Of a DNA stretch of 64,000 nt, positions 26,238 to 35,800 are shown in pieces. This DNA comes from Curtobacterium sp. L6-1. GTDB taxonomy: Bacteria > Actinomycetota > Actinomycetes > Actinomycetales > Microbacteriaceae. Location: the NCBI RefSeq assembly GCF_018885305.1, contig NZ_CP076544.1, forward strand, positions 3,038,001 to 3,102,000, read 5' to 3'. The notes under the pieces were generated by a model. It was not told the origin of the DNA. It searched no databases and worked only from the letters and a program-made list of their open reading frames with translations. Numbering within the stretch: position 1 is the stretch's first letter; every line of letters starts with the position of its first letter. A program made the position numbers and the translations under genes.

Positions 26238-26625
26238 CACGCCCGACGCCGTCCGCTCCGCCCGGTTGTCCGCGGAACGCGCGTCCGGCGTCGGATCGCG
26301 CGGACGACCACCGATCAGGGGCCTGTTCACACGATCGTCACGAACCGGCGGCGCACCGTGTCGTACGATCGGCACCACCGACGGCGCGGGCCGTCGTGAG
26401 CACCACCCGAACACACCGAACCCGATCCGCCTCCCGAGGGCGGATCCTCCGGTGCCTGCCGCACCCACGGCGTGCACCGTGCCACGGACGAGGAACCCTA
26501 GCCTCCGTCCGCGCCGGACCCTCCCTGGTCCGGGACCTGTCGCCATCGTCGCCGACACCCGTCATCCGTCGTGCCCCCGCGGGCAGGACGGACCGACATC
26601 TCCGACACCCGACAGGAGAACGCGC
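26238..26625 (+). promoter_or_regulatory. Long 5' region of the GT2-HlyD-GH81 operon
   Basis: No gene is supported in these 388 bp. A possible -10 TACGAT (26364-26369) lies between two copies of ACGATCG (26331-26337 and 26365-26371), the first within the palindrome ACGATCGT; the -35 region is weak. That would give a leader of about 250 bases, long enough for post-transcriptional control. The ribosome site ACAGGAGA (26612-26619) is near the end. Confidence 0.35.
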
Positions 26626-28605
26626 ATGTCCGCACCCACGGACGTCCGGCGACCCCGGACGACCTCCGCACCCCTGACCGAACCCGACGACCGCGCCGTG
26701 GTCGAGGTCCCGGCCGACGAGCAGCCCCGCCGCCGCTCCGGTCGTCGAGCCTCCACCGGCAGCCCCGCCGGAGGCCCCGCCGGCACCCCGGCCGGTGACC
26801 GCGCCGGCACGGCGACCGCACCGCAGGCCGAGGTCACCGGCCGCCGCACGGGCATGCTCCCGTCCGGTCGTGGACGAGCCGACACCCGGGCACACAGCCC
26901 GGTCATGGTGCTCATCGTCCTGCTGGCGACGCTCGGTGTCGTCACGTACGCGGTGTTCCTGCTCAACCCGGCGAACCGCGGCGACTTCCTGCCGTACGGC
27001 CTCGTCATCGTCGCCGAGAGCGTCCTCGTCGGACAGTCCCTGCTGTCGATGTGGACCATCCTGTCCGGCGGCACCGACCCGCGTGACTTCGCGTTCCACA
27101 ACACGCAGGACACGCTGTTCGACCTCGACGAGATCGACCGTCGCGACCTCACCGGGCGCAGCCACCTCTGGCCGATGCGCATGCGCGGCCAGCGGGTCAC
27201 GGTCGACGTGTTCATCACCGTCTACGGCGAGGAGCTGACCAAGATCGCGGCCACCGTCGCCGCGGCCGTCGCGATGCGCGGCGAGCACCGCACGTGGATC
27301 CTCGACGACGGTCGGAGCGACGACGTGCGCGCCCTCGCCGACCGGCTCGGGGCCCGCTACGTCCGCCGCCTGTCGTCGAACGGGGCGAAGGCGGGCAACA
27401 TCAACCACGCCCTGACCCTGGCGAAGGGCGACTACTTCGCGGTCTTCGACGCGGACTTCGTGCCGTCGCGGGACTTCCTGTTCGAGACGGTGCCGTTCTT
27501 CGCGGACGGGTCGATCGCCTTCGTGCAGACCCCGCAGACGTACGGCAACCTGCACAACCTCGTCTCCCGCGGCGCCGGCTACATGCAGACGGTGTTCTAC
27601 CGCTTCATCCAGCCCGGTCGGAACCGCTTCAACGCGGCCTTCTGCGTCGGGACGAACGTCATCTTCCGCCGTGCCGCGATCGACGACATCGGTGGCATCC
27701 ACACCGACTCGAAGTCCGAGGACGTCTGGACGAGCCTGCACCTGCACGAGCGCGGCTGGAAGTCGGTCTTCATCCCGATGACCCTCGCCGTCGGTGACGC
27801 CCCCGAGACCATCGAGGCGTACAGCAAGCAGCAGCTCCGCTGGGCGACCGGCGGGTTCGAGATCCTGCTGACCCACTTCCCGTTCAACCCGAAGCGCAAG
27901 CTGACGATGGACCAGCGCCTGCAGTACTTCGTGACCGCGAGCTTCTACCTCACCGGCATCGTGCCCGGGCTGCTGCTCCTCGTGCCGCCGCTGGAGATCT
28001 TCTTCGACCTCCGCCCGATGAACATGTCGATCGGCGTCGGCGAGTGGGTGCTCTTCTACCTCGGCTTCTACCTCATGCAGGTCGTCCTGGCGTTCTACGC
28101 CCTCGGGTCGTTCCGGTACGAGACGCTGCTGCTCGCCGCGGTGTCGTTCCCGATCTACGCCCGTGCGCTCTGGAACGTGCTGTGCGGGAAGGAGCAGGCC
28201 TGGCACGTCACCGGAGCCGGCCGGGGACGGGCACCGTCGCCGTTCAACTTCATCGTGCCCCAGGTGCTCGTCTTCGTGTTCCTGACCCTGACGAGCGTCG
28301 TCGCGATCTGGCGTGACGTGTCGAACGGGCAGCTGACCCTGGCGACGGCGTGGAACATCACGAACTCGATCATCTTCGGCGCGTTCATCGTCACCGCGCT
28401 CCGCGAGCAGTCGGCGAACCGCCGCGCCGCACGGCAGGAGCGCGACGCCGACACCGCCCCGGTGCTCGTGCTCACCGCCGGTCTCGAACCGGCTCCCGCA
28501 CTCCGGACCCAGGTGGTCCACCCCGACTCGCTGCAGCCCGCGCGTGACGTCATCGCCGCCAGTGCCGCATCCGGAACCCCGACCCCCGTGGAGGTCGCAT
28601 CATGA
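26626..28605 (+). CDS. Processive GT2 glycosyltransferase, cellulose/curdlan synthase-like
   Basis: The 659-residue membrane protein has a disordered Pro/Ala/Gly-rich start (1-90), two membrane helices (about 93-113 and 122-146), a GT-A domain and 4-5 further helices. Processive GT2 motifs are complete: ILDDGR (D227/D228), DAD (275-277), SED in place of TED (D366) and KQQLRWATG with the QxxRW core (403-406). This is the BcsA/CrdS/Alg8 pattern, so it should extend and extrude a beta-glycan. No PilZ domain is present, so c-di-GMP control would need another protein. The start is ATG 26626 with ACAGGAGA. The next gene overlaps by 4 bases. Confidence 0.9.
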   Translation: MSAPTDVRRPRTTSAPLTEPDDRAVVEVPADEQPRRRSGRRASTGSPAGGPAGTPAGDRAGTATAPQAEVTGRRTGMLPSGRGRADTRAHSPVMVLIVLLATLGVVTYAVFLLNPANRGDFLPYGLVIVAESVLVGQSLLSMWTILSGGTDPRDFAFHNTQDTLFDLDEIDRRDLTGRSHLWPMRMRGQRVTVDVFITVYGEELTKIAATVAAAVAMRGEHRTWILDDGRSDDVRALADRLGARYVRRLSSNGAKAGNINHALTLAKGDYFAVFDADFVPSRDFLFETVPFFADGSIAFVQTPQTYGNLHNLVSRGAGYMQTVFYRFIQPGRNRFNAAFCVGTNVIFRRAAIDDIGGIHTDSKSEDVWTSLHLHERGWKSVFIPMTLAVGDAPETIEAYSKQQLRWATGGFEILLTHFPFNPKRKLTMDQRLQYFVTASFYLTGIVPGLLLLVPPLEIFFDLRPMNMSIGVGEWVLFYLGFYLMQVVLAFYALGSFRYETLLLAAVSFPIYARALWNVLCGKEQAWHVTGAGRGRAPSPFNFIVPQVLVFVFLTLTSVVAIWRDVSNGQLTLATAWNITNSIIFGAFIVTALREQSANRRAARQERDADTAPVLVLTAGLEPAPALRTQVVHPDSLQPARDVIAASAASGTPTPVEVAS

Positions 28606-29342
28606 CCTGGACCAACCGACTCCGCCTGTACGGCGGCATCCTGGTCGTGCTCGTCGTCGTCGCGGCCTGCACGCTCGTCTTCAACCAGCGCCGGAGCGCC
28701 GTGACGAGTGCCTCCGCCGCGATCAGCGCGCAGGAGTACGCCGTCGGCACCGACTACGGCGGAACGGTCACCGAGGAGTACGTGGAGGAGGGCGACACCG
28801 TCCGCGAGGGCCAGGAGCTCATGCAGGTCCAGAGCCTCCAGCTCGCCCAGGACATCCGGAAGGGCGTCGTCGGGTCGGATACCACCACGAGCGCGTACGA
28901 GATCGAGCGCGACGGCCTCATCACCTTCAAGGCCGAGGTCTCCGGCACCGTCGCGAAGCTCGACGTGAAGGCCGGCGGCTACGTGCAGGCCGGCTCCGAA
29001 CTCGGCACGATCCACAAGGCGAAGAGCCTGTTCGTGACGAGCGAGTTCCTCGTCAGCCCGCGCGACTACGGCCGGATCTCCGACGGCGCGACCGTCGACC
29101 TGCTCCTGCCCAACGACCGCTCCATCCAGGGCACCGTGAAGAACGTCAGCGTCGTCACCGACGCCGACGGTCAGGCGAAGACGACCGTCGCGGTCGAGAG
29201 CCCCGAGCTCTCATCCTCGCCGTCGTCGGGCGTCACGAGCCCCGGCACCCCGGTGGACGCGACGCTGCACCTGCGGGACGACGGCCGCCTGGCCGGCGTC
29301 GCCGACGGGTTCCGCGACTTCCTCCGTCAGATCGGACTGTGA
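28602..29342 (+). CDS. HlyD/membrane-fusion-like single-pass protein
   Basis: The 246-residue protein has one N-terminal membrane helix (about 10-28) and an extracytoplasmic region with two half-lipoyl motifs: VGTDYGGTVTEEYVEEGDTV and VSGTVAKLDVKAGGYVQAGS, then a beta-barrel (LFVTSEFLVSPRDYGRI onward). That is the core of membrane-fusion proteins, without the long coiled coil. In a Gram-positive cell no outer membrane exists to reach. The closest functional parallel is the fusion-protein half of Alg44, encoded beside the GT2 Alg8 in alginate operons. Overlaps on both sides (ATGA, GTGA) bind it to the synthase and hydrolase genes. Confidence 0.82.
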   Translation: MTWTNRLRLYGGILVVLVVVAACTLVFNQRRSAVTSASAAISAQEYAVGTDYGGTVTEEYVEEGDTVREGQELMQVQSLQLAQDIRKGVVGSDTTTSAYEIERDGLITFKAEVSGTVAKLDVKAGGYVQAGSELGTIHKAKSLFVTSEFLVSPRDYGRISDGATVDLLLPNDRSIQGTVKNVSVVTDADGQAKTTVAVESPELSSSPSSGVTSPGTPVDATLHLRDDGRLAGVADGFRDFLRQIGL

Positions 29343-31411
29343 GCGTGCGGCTCCGTGCCGGCGCCGTCGCCCTCGTGGCCGCGTCCGCACTCGTGCTCAC
29401 CGCCTGCACCGGCACCGCCCCCGAGACCCGGACGGGAGGCGCGGACCGGACCACCGGGAGCGCCTCGCCCTCGGTGGACGGTGCAGCCCAGCAGCGCGGC
29501 GTCGCCGCGCTCGGTGCGGTGACGAAGACCACCGCGGGCAGCATGCGGCTCGCCGACGGACTGGTCCCGCCGACGAACCGGTGGTTCTCCGGCCTCGTCT
29601 ACGGCGCCGCCCCGCAGCCGGTCTTCCCGACGCCGATCTCGTGGCAGGTGACCGACGACGGGTTCGCCGCCGGGCTCCCGGTCGTGAGCGCGACCGAGAA
29701 GACGATCGCCGGCGGAGCGGTGCAGCAGGTCGGTCTCGACCTCGGTGCCGACCGCACACTGGTCTCCGCGTACGACCAGGTCTCGGTGACGGTCGAGCAC
29801 CGGAAGGGGTCGACCGTGCTCGGGCACACGGTCCTCGCGCAGGGTTCGCCGCTCGTGTCGTACACGGCCGAGCGTGCGCAGACCACCACCGCCACCGGGC
29901 CGGTCACCGCGACCGGCGACGGTCCCGACGGCACGACGACGGGCACCGTCGCCGCCGACGGCCGGACGTGGGGCGTCGTCACGAGCGGCGACCTCGACGG
30001 CAGCAGGATCGCCCTCCCGCGTGGCGGCACCGTCGTGCTGTTCCCCGTGCCCGACGACGCGACCTCTCAGCAGGTGCGGGCGCTGTCCGCCGCGGCGGCG
30101 TCCCCGCTGCAGCGGGTCACGCTCGCCCGGTCGTCGACCGGGTCCGCGACCGACGGCGAGCAGCGCACCGCGCTCGGCTACCGCACCGCGGCCCGTGGCG
30201 ACACGGTCGTCGTGCCGCAGCCCGGCCAGGGCGCGACCGGCCTGGACTGCACCGGTCTGCACTACGCGACCATCACCGGGGCGGCGCCCGTCTGCACCGG
30301 TGACGTGCTTCGGTTCGCGGCCCCGAGCCTCCAGGCCGACGACCGGTTGGACCTGTCCGACCTGTCGTCGACCGAGCGGGAGCGCCTGACCGCCCAGGTG
30401 CGCGCCGACGCCGGAGACGTCTCCGAGGCGTCCTTCGGCGCCGACAGCTACGGCGGCGGGAAGGACCTGTACCGCGTCGCGAACCTGTACCGGCTCGCCA
30501 CCCAGCTCGACCTGGACGACGTCGCCACGGGGCTGCGCGGGCAGCTCGTGGCGCAGATCGACCAGTGGACCGACCCGGACGGGTGCGGTGTCAGCGGCAC
30601 GCGGTGCTTCCGGTACGACGACACCGTGAAGGGCCTGGTCGGCCAGGCGCCCTCGTACGGGTCGGACGAGTTCAACGACCACCACTTCCACTACGGCTAC
30701 CTGCTGTCGGCGGCGGCGATCGTGGCCGACGGCTCGGACGAGCTGGTGGCGAAGTGGCGGCCCGTGCTCGACCTGGTCGCCGCGGACATCGCGTCGCCCG
30801 AGGCCACCGCGGTGTTCCCGGAGCTCCGCGTGTACGACCCGTACGCGCAGCACTCGTGGGCGTCGGGGTACTCGCCGTTCGCCGACGGGAACAACCAGGA
30901 GTCCTCGTCGGAGGCCGTGTCGGCCTGGAACGGACTCGCCCGATGGGGCGCCGTCTCCGGGTCGCGTGCCACCGAGCAGCTCGGCGACTGGCTGCTCGCG
31001 AACGAGGCCGTGTCCGCCCAGCGTGACGTCCTCGACCCCGACCTCCGGGCGTTCCCCGGGTTCGAGCACACGATCGTGTCGCTGAACTGGGGCGGCAAGC
31101 GGGACCACGCCACGTGGTTCAGCGCGGACCCGGCGGCACCGGCGGGCATCGAGCTCATCCCGATGCCGGCGGTCGCGACCGGCTACGTCGCCGCGGGCGG
31201 GAAGCGGCAGATCGCCCGGGTCCTGGCCGAGGCGGTGCCGGAGGGCGACTACGCGGTGCAGTTCGGCGACTACCTGCTCATGTACCGGGCGCTCGCGTCG
31301 GGTGCCGAGGCGAAGGCGGCCCTGGCGGCGGCCGAGGAGCTGCCGGCCGAGCACATCGACACCGGCAACACCCGCTCGTACCTCCTCGCGTGGATCATGT
31401 CCCGCGGGTAG
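29339..31411 (+). CDS. GH81 endo-beta-1,3-glucanase lipoprotein
   Basis: The 690-residue protein starts with a lipoprotein signal, lipobox LTAC (C23). The N-terminal part begins LVPPTNRWFSGLVYG as in GH81. The catalytic half carries DHHFHYGY (from D447) and NNQESSSEAVSAWNG with the two family glutamates at about 521 and 525; these are hallmark GH81 motifs. GH81 enzymes cut beta-1,3-glucan. Gene order (synthase, fusion protein, hydrolase, all overlapping) mirrors cellulose operons, where an endoglucanase trims the product. Expected to be lipid-anchored outside the membrane. The alternative role is digestion of fungal or plant glucan, but operon coupling argues for partnership with the synthase. 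Confidence 0.88.
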   Translation: MSVRLRAGAVALVAASALVLTACTGTAPETRTGGADRTTGSASPSVDGAAQQRGVAALGAVTKTTAGSMRLADGLVPPTNRWFSGLVYGAAPQPVFPTPISWQVTDDGFAAGLPVVSATEKTIAGGAVQQVGLDLGADRTLVSAYDQVSVTVEHRKGSTVLGHTVLAQGSPLVSYTAERAQTTTATGPVTATGDGPDGTTTGTVAADGRTWGVVTSGDLDGSRIALPRGGTVVLFPVPDDATSQQVRALSAAAASPLQRVTLARSSTGSATDGEQRTALGYRTAARGDTVVVPQPGQGATGLDCTGLHYATITGAAPVCTGDVLRFAAPSLQADDRLDLSDLSSTERERLTAQVRADAGDVSEASFGADSYGGGKDLYRVANLYRLATQLDLDDVATGLRGQLVAQIDQWTDPDGCGVSGTRCFRYDDTVKGLVGQAPSYGSDEFNDHHFHYGYLLSAAAIVADGSDELVAKWRPVLDLVAADIASPEATAVFPELRVYDPYAQHSWASGYSPFADGNNQESSSEAVSAWNGLARWGAVSGSRATEQLGDWLLANEAVSAQRDVLDPDLRAFPGFEHTIVSLNWGGKRDHATWFSADPAAPAGIELIPMPAVATGYVAAGGKRQIARVLAEAVPEGDYAVQFGDYLLMYRALASGAEAKAALAAAEELPAEHIDTGNTRSYLLAWIMSRG

Positions 31412-31506
31412 TCCGGGCCGGGAACGGCGGACCGGGGCCTGGGAGCGCGGATCGGGGGACGCGCTCCTGGGCTCCGGCACACCTCCGGCGGCCTACCGTC
31501 CACAGC

Positions 31507-32028
31507 ATGACCTTGCGCGCGAAGACCACCGCCACCCTCGTCGGCCTCGCCACCGTCGGCCTGCTGCTCGGCGGTTGCTCGAACGCCGGCGCCCAGAACG
31601 GCAACCCGGTCGGGAAGGTGCCCGGCTCCGAGGAGTCCGCCACCCGCTCCGACCCCGGTCAGCGCAACGCCGCTCCGTGCGGGGTCGCCTCGAGCGCCGC
31701 GGTCGACGTCATCGACGAGGCCGTCGGCCCGCACGACGACACCGACGTGGTGAGCGTCACGAAGAGCGACGAGGGCTGGTACCTCGGCGTCTCGGTGGCA
31801 CCGAACACGAGCGACGACCCGAACGACGACGAGGTCGGCATCTGGGGCACCGAGGAGGACCCGACCGCCGAGGACTTCGACGGCATGGTCTTCCCCGTCA
31901 ACAAGGTCGCCGAGGACGTTGTCGGCGACGAGCAGGGATCCGCGACGGCGGCGCCGTCCGCGTTCTCCGAGACCTCGGAGGCCGCGAAGCAGGTCCAGAG
32001 CTGCATCGTCGAGGCCGTCGACCACTGA
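31507..32028 (+). CDS. Small lipoprotein of unknown function
   Basis: The 173-residue protein has a lipoprotein signal with lipobox LGGC (about residue 24). The mature part is acidic (SDDPNDDEVGIWGTEEDP and similar) with two cysteines, one in APCGVAS and one near the end in QSCIVEAVDH, that could form a disulfide outside the cell. I do not recognise a family. ATG 31507 follows TACCGT (31494-31499) by 7 bases, so it has its own leaderless promoter and is separate from the glycan operon. Confidence 0.75.
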   Translation: MTLRAKTTATLVGLATVGLLLGGCSNAGAQNGNPVGKVPGSEESATRSDPGQRNAAPCGVASSAAVDVIDEAVGPHDDTDVVSVTKSDEGWYLGVSVAPNTSDDPNDDEVGIWGTEEDPTAEDFDGMVFPVNKVAEDVVGDEQGSATAAPSAFSETSEAAKQVQSCIVEAVDH

Positions 32029-32045
32029 GCCGCCCACAGCGTGGC

Positions 32046-32066
32046 GGCGCGGGCCGCACCCGCGCC
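32046..32066. terminator. Bidirectional terminator hairpin
   Basis: GGCGCGGG (32046-32053), 5-base loop, CCCGCGCC (32059-32066): an 8-bp perfect stem between the convergent lipoprotein and nei genes. Confidence 0.6.
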
Positions 32067-32074
32067 GACCGCCG

Positions 32075-32854
32075 TCAGGTCTGGCAGCGCGGGCACCAGT
32101 AGGTGTCCCGCAGCGTGAGCTCGGACTCGCCGAGGTCCCCGGACCGCACGCGGGTGCCGCAGCGCAGGCACGGCTTGCCGGCCCGGTTGTAGACCCAGAA
32201 GCGCTGCCCCGGGCGGTCGACCCCCGTGGTCACGCGGTTGCTCCGGTCGCGGTTCGCGACGATGAGCCGGGAGGCCATGGTCACCATCCGAGCGGGATCG
32301 CGCACCTCGGCGACGGGGCGCGTCGGCAGGACACCCCGCAGGAAGCAGAGCTCGTTGCGGTAGACGTTCCCGAGCCCCGCCATCACCCGCTGGTCGAGGA
32401 GGGCGAGCCCCACCGGTCGCGCCGGGTCCGCGGTGAGGTTCGCGAGTGCCAGGTCGGCGTCCCAGTCCGAGCCGAGCAGGTCCGGGCCGAGGTGCCCGAC
32501 GACGGTGGACTCCTGGTCGCGGGGCACGACCTCGAGCACCCCGAGCGTGAAGCCCACGGTCGAGACGTCCTCGGCGTCGAGCACGGCCCGGGCCTGGAAC
32601 GCCGGACGGCGCCAGCGCTCACCCGGGCGGTAGACGTCCCACCGGCCCTCCATCTTGAGGTGCGAGTGCACCGTGAGGTCGCCGATCCGGTGCAGCAGGT
32701 GCTTGCCGCGCGGCACGACCTCGTCGACGGTGCGGCCGACCAGGTCGAGCGTCGCGAACGCGGGCACCCGGAAGTCGCTGCGCGTCAGGACCTTCCCCGC
32801 CAGCGCGGCGTGCAGGCGCGCGGCGGCGCGGAAGACGGTGTCGCCCTCAGGCAC
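32075..32854 (-). CDS. nei: Endonuclease VIII-type DNA glycosylase
   Basis: The 259-residue protein belongs to the Fpg/Nei family: after Met removal, P2 and E3 of PEGDTV form the catalytic end. GKHLLHRIGDLTVHSHLKMEG follows, split over two strands, then the helix-two-turn-helix LLDQRVMAGLGNVYRNE and a C-terminal zinc finger with CLRCG and CPRC. The PEGDTV start is the Nei2 (endonuclease VIII) type rather than Fpg (PELPEVE). It removes oxidised pyrimidines. It begins 8 bases inside the end of lhr, the same order known for lhr and nei2 in mycobacteria. Confidence 0.92.
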   Translation of the reverse strand: MPEGDTVFRAAARLHAALAGKVLTRSDFRVPAFATLDLVGRTVDEVVPRGKHLLHRIGDLTVHSHLKMEGRWDVYRPGERWRRPAFQARAVLDAEDVSTVGFTLGVLEVVPRDQESTVVGHLGPDLLGSDWDADLALANLTADPARPVGLALLDQRVMAGLGNVYRNELCFLRGVLPTRPVAEVRDPARMVTMASRLIVANRDRSNRVTTGVDRPGQRFWVYNRAGKPCLRCGTRVRSGDLGESELTLRDTYWCPRCQT

Positions 32855-35800
32855 GGAGACGCAGTCCCTGCGGGGTGGCGGTGAAGCCGGCGGTGCGCAG
32901 GGCCGCGCCGAGTGCCGACTCGAGGACGAACACCCCGTTCACCCGTTCGACCGACAGCTTGCCGAGGCCGGAGCGCACGGTCGCGGCGATCGACGTCGCG
33001 GCCGCGGCCAGGTCGGCGGGGTCCTCGGTGAAGGTCAGCACGCTCTTGCCGCCGCGTTCGACGTAGACGGCGAGCTGCCCGTCCACCAGGACGACGAGCG
33101 CGCCGGCCTTCCGCCCGGGACGGTGACCGCGTCCGGACTTCGCCGTGGTGGTGGTCGACGTGGCCGGTGCGGCGGCGGCGTCCGGGGCGTCCGCACCCTC
33201 GGCGTCGCCGGCGTCGCCGGCGTCGTGCGGCCAGGGCAGCGCGGCGCCGTACGGGTTCGCGGGGTCGGTGGCCGCCAGCGTCAGCGCTTCGCACACGCGC
33301 TCCGGGTCGGCGCGTTCCTCGTCGTCGAGGTCCTTCGCGTAGGTGCGCAGCCGGTCGACCGTCGGGCCGGTGGCGAACTGCGCCGCACCCAGTCCCTCCA
33401 CGAAGTACCCGCGTCGAGCGCGACCGGACTCCTCGAACTTCGCGAGGACCCGGTACACACCGGCGAACCCACCGCGCACACCCTCGACCTGCACGGCACC
33501 GCGGGTGACGACGCCGTACCGCTCGAGCAGGAGCTCGGCGGTCGCCGCAGCACGGACGGTGGCGTCCGGTTCGGCGAGCGGCAGGAGCGACCAGCGGCCG
33601 CCGACGTTCGGCGGTCCGGACTGGGTCGGCAGCGTCGGGCGACGACGGCCGCGGTACGCACGGGTCCGCGGCGCACTCGTCGTCCGGGCCGCGCCGCCGA
33701 GCATCGCCCGGAGCGGCGCGAAGGTGTCGTTCGTGATCTGGCCGGCCCAGACGAGGTCCCAGAGGGCGGTCGTCAGCGCCTTGTCGTCGGTGCTCCCGAC
33801 GGCCTGGCCGAGCTGCCGGAAGAAGTAGGCACCGCCACCGGCCAGGGCACCGAGCACGTCGCGCTGCAGCTCGGTCGTCTCGTCGCCGGCGGCCTCGGCC
33901 AGGGTCGTGGCCGCGGTGTCCGCCAGGTGCAGCCGCACCCAGCCGTCGTTGCCCGGCAGGGTGCCGCCGCCGGACCAGAGGACCTCGCCCGTCGCGGTCA
34001 GTTCGTCGAGCATGCTCGGCGCGTAGTCGGACACGCGTGCCGGCAGGACGAGGGACTCCCACGAGCTCGCGGGCAGGGCGACCCCGGAGAGCTGGTCGAC
34101 GACCTGCAGCACGCCGTCGATCCCGCGCAGACCACCGCGGGTGCCGGGGACGCGGACGTGCTGCCACGCCGGCATGAACCGGGCCAGGGTGTCCGGGGAG
34201 ACCGGTTCGACCTCGTGTCGGAGCGCGGCGAGCGACTTCGTGCGGATGCGCCGGAGCACCTCGGAGTCGCACCACTCGGCGCCCTGCCGGTCCGGGCGGA
34301 ACTCGCCCTCCACCAGACGGCGGTCGGCCGCGAGGCGTCGGAGCGTGTCCTGCACGACGGCGACGCCGAGGCCCAGCCGTGCCGCGGCCTCCTGCGTGCT
34401 GAACGGACCGTGACTGCGGGCGTACCGGCCGACCAGGTCCCCGAGCGGATCGGCGACCGGCTCGACGAAGGCGGTGGGCACGCCGATCGGCAGCGGCACG
34501 CCGAGCGCGTCGCGCAGCCGGGAGGCGTCCTCGATGACCGCCCAGCGGGTGGCCCCCGCGTGCGAGAAGGCGAGCACCCGGCGGTCGCGCTCGAGTCCTT
34601 CGAGGGCCGTGCGCATGGTCGCGCCGGCCTCGGTCCGGTCGGTCGCCTCGGCGAGCCAGCTGCGGTCGAGCAGTTCATCGAGGTCGAGTGCGCCGACGAG
34701 TCGGAGGACGTCGACCGTGCCCTCGACGTCGCGCGCGCGGCGGTCCGGGGACAGGCGCTGCAGGTCGCGCTCGACGCCGTCGATGACCGCGGGGTCGAGC
34801 AGCTCGCGCAGTTCCGCCCGGCCGAGGAGTTCGCCGAGCAGCGTCGAGTCGAGGGACAGCGCCGCGGCACGGCGTTCGGCCAGCGGGGAGTCGCCCTCGT
34901 ACATGAAGGCGGCGACGTAGCCGAACAGCAGCGTGCGGGCGAACGGCGACGGCTGCTCGGTCTCGCTCTCGACCAGGCGGATGCGACGCCGGGCGATTTC
35001 GTCGGCGATGCCGAGCAGGGCGGGGACGTCGTACACGTCCTGCAGCACCTCGCGCACCGTCTCGAGCAGGATCGGGAAGGTCGGGTACTTCTGCGCGACC
35101 TCGAGCAGCTGGGAGGCCCGCTGCCGCTGCTGCCAGAGCGGGGAACGGCGGCCCGGGTCACGGCGGGGGAGCAGGAGCGCGCGGGCCGCGCACTCCCGGA
35201 ACCGCGCCGCGAACAGGGCGGAGCCACCGACCTCGTCGGTCACGATCGCCTCGAGGTCGTCGCGTTCGAAGACGAACAGGTCGGCGCCGGGAGGCTCGGC
35301 GTCGGTCTCGGGGATCCGCACCACGATCCCGTCGTCGGCCGCCATCGCACCGCCGTCGATGCCGTGCCGCTCGCGCAGGCGGGCGGCGACGGCGAGGGCC
35401 CAGGGTGCGTGCACGGTCATGCCGTACGGGGAGTGCAGGATGAGGCGCCAGTCGCCGAGCTCGTCGCGGAAGCGCTCGACGACGAGCGTCGTGTCGTTCG
35501 GGACGTGCCCGGTGGCCGCGCGCTGGTCGCGGAGGAATGTGACGAGGTTCGTGACCGCGCGCTCGTCGAGCCCGCCGGCCGCCACCCGGGCGCGGGCGTC
35601 CTCGTCGGACGCGGACTCGACCTCCCGGATGAAGGCGCCGGTCGCCCGGCCGAGCTCGGCGGGTCGTCCCAGCCCGTCGCCCTTCCAGAACGGCACCCGA
35701 CCGGGTTGCCCGAACGCCGGACTGACCAGGACCCGGTCGTGCGTGATCTCCTCGATCCGCCAGCTGGTGGCACCGAGGGCGAAGACGTCGCCGACGCGGG

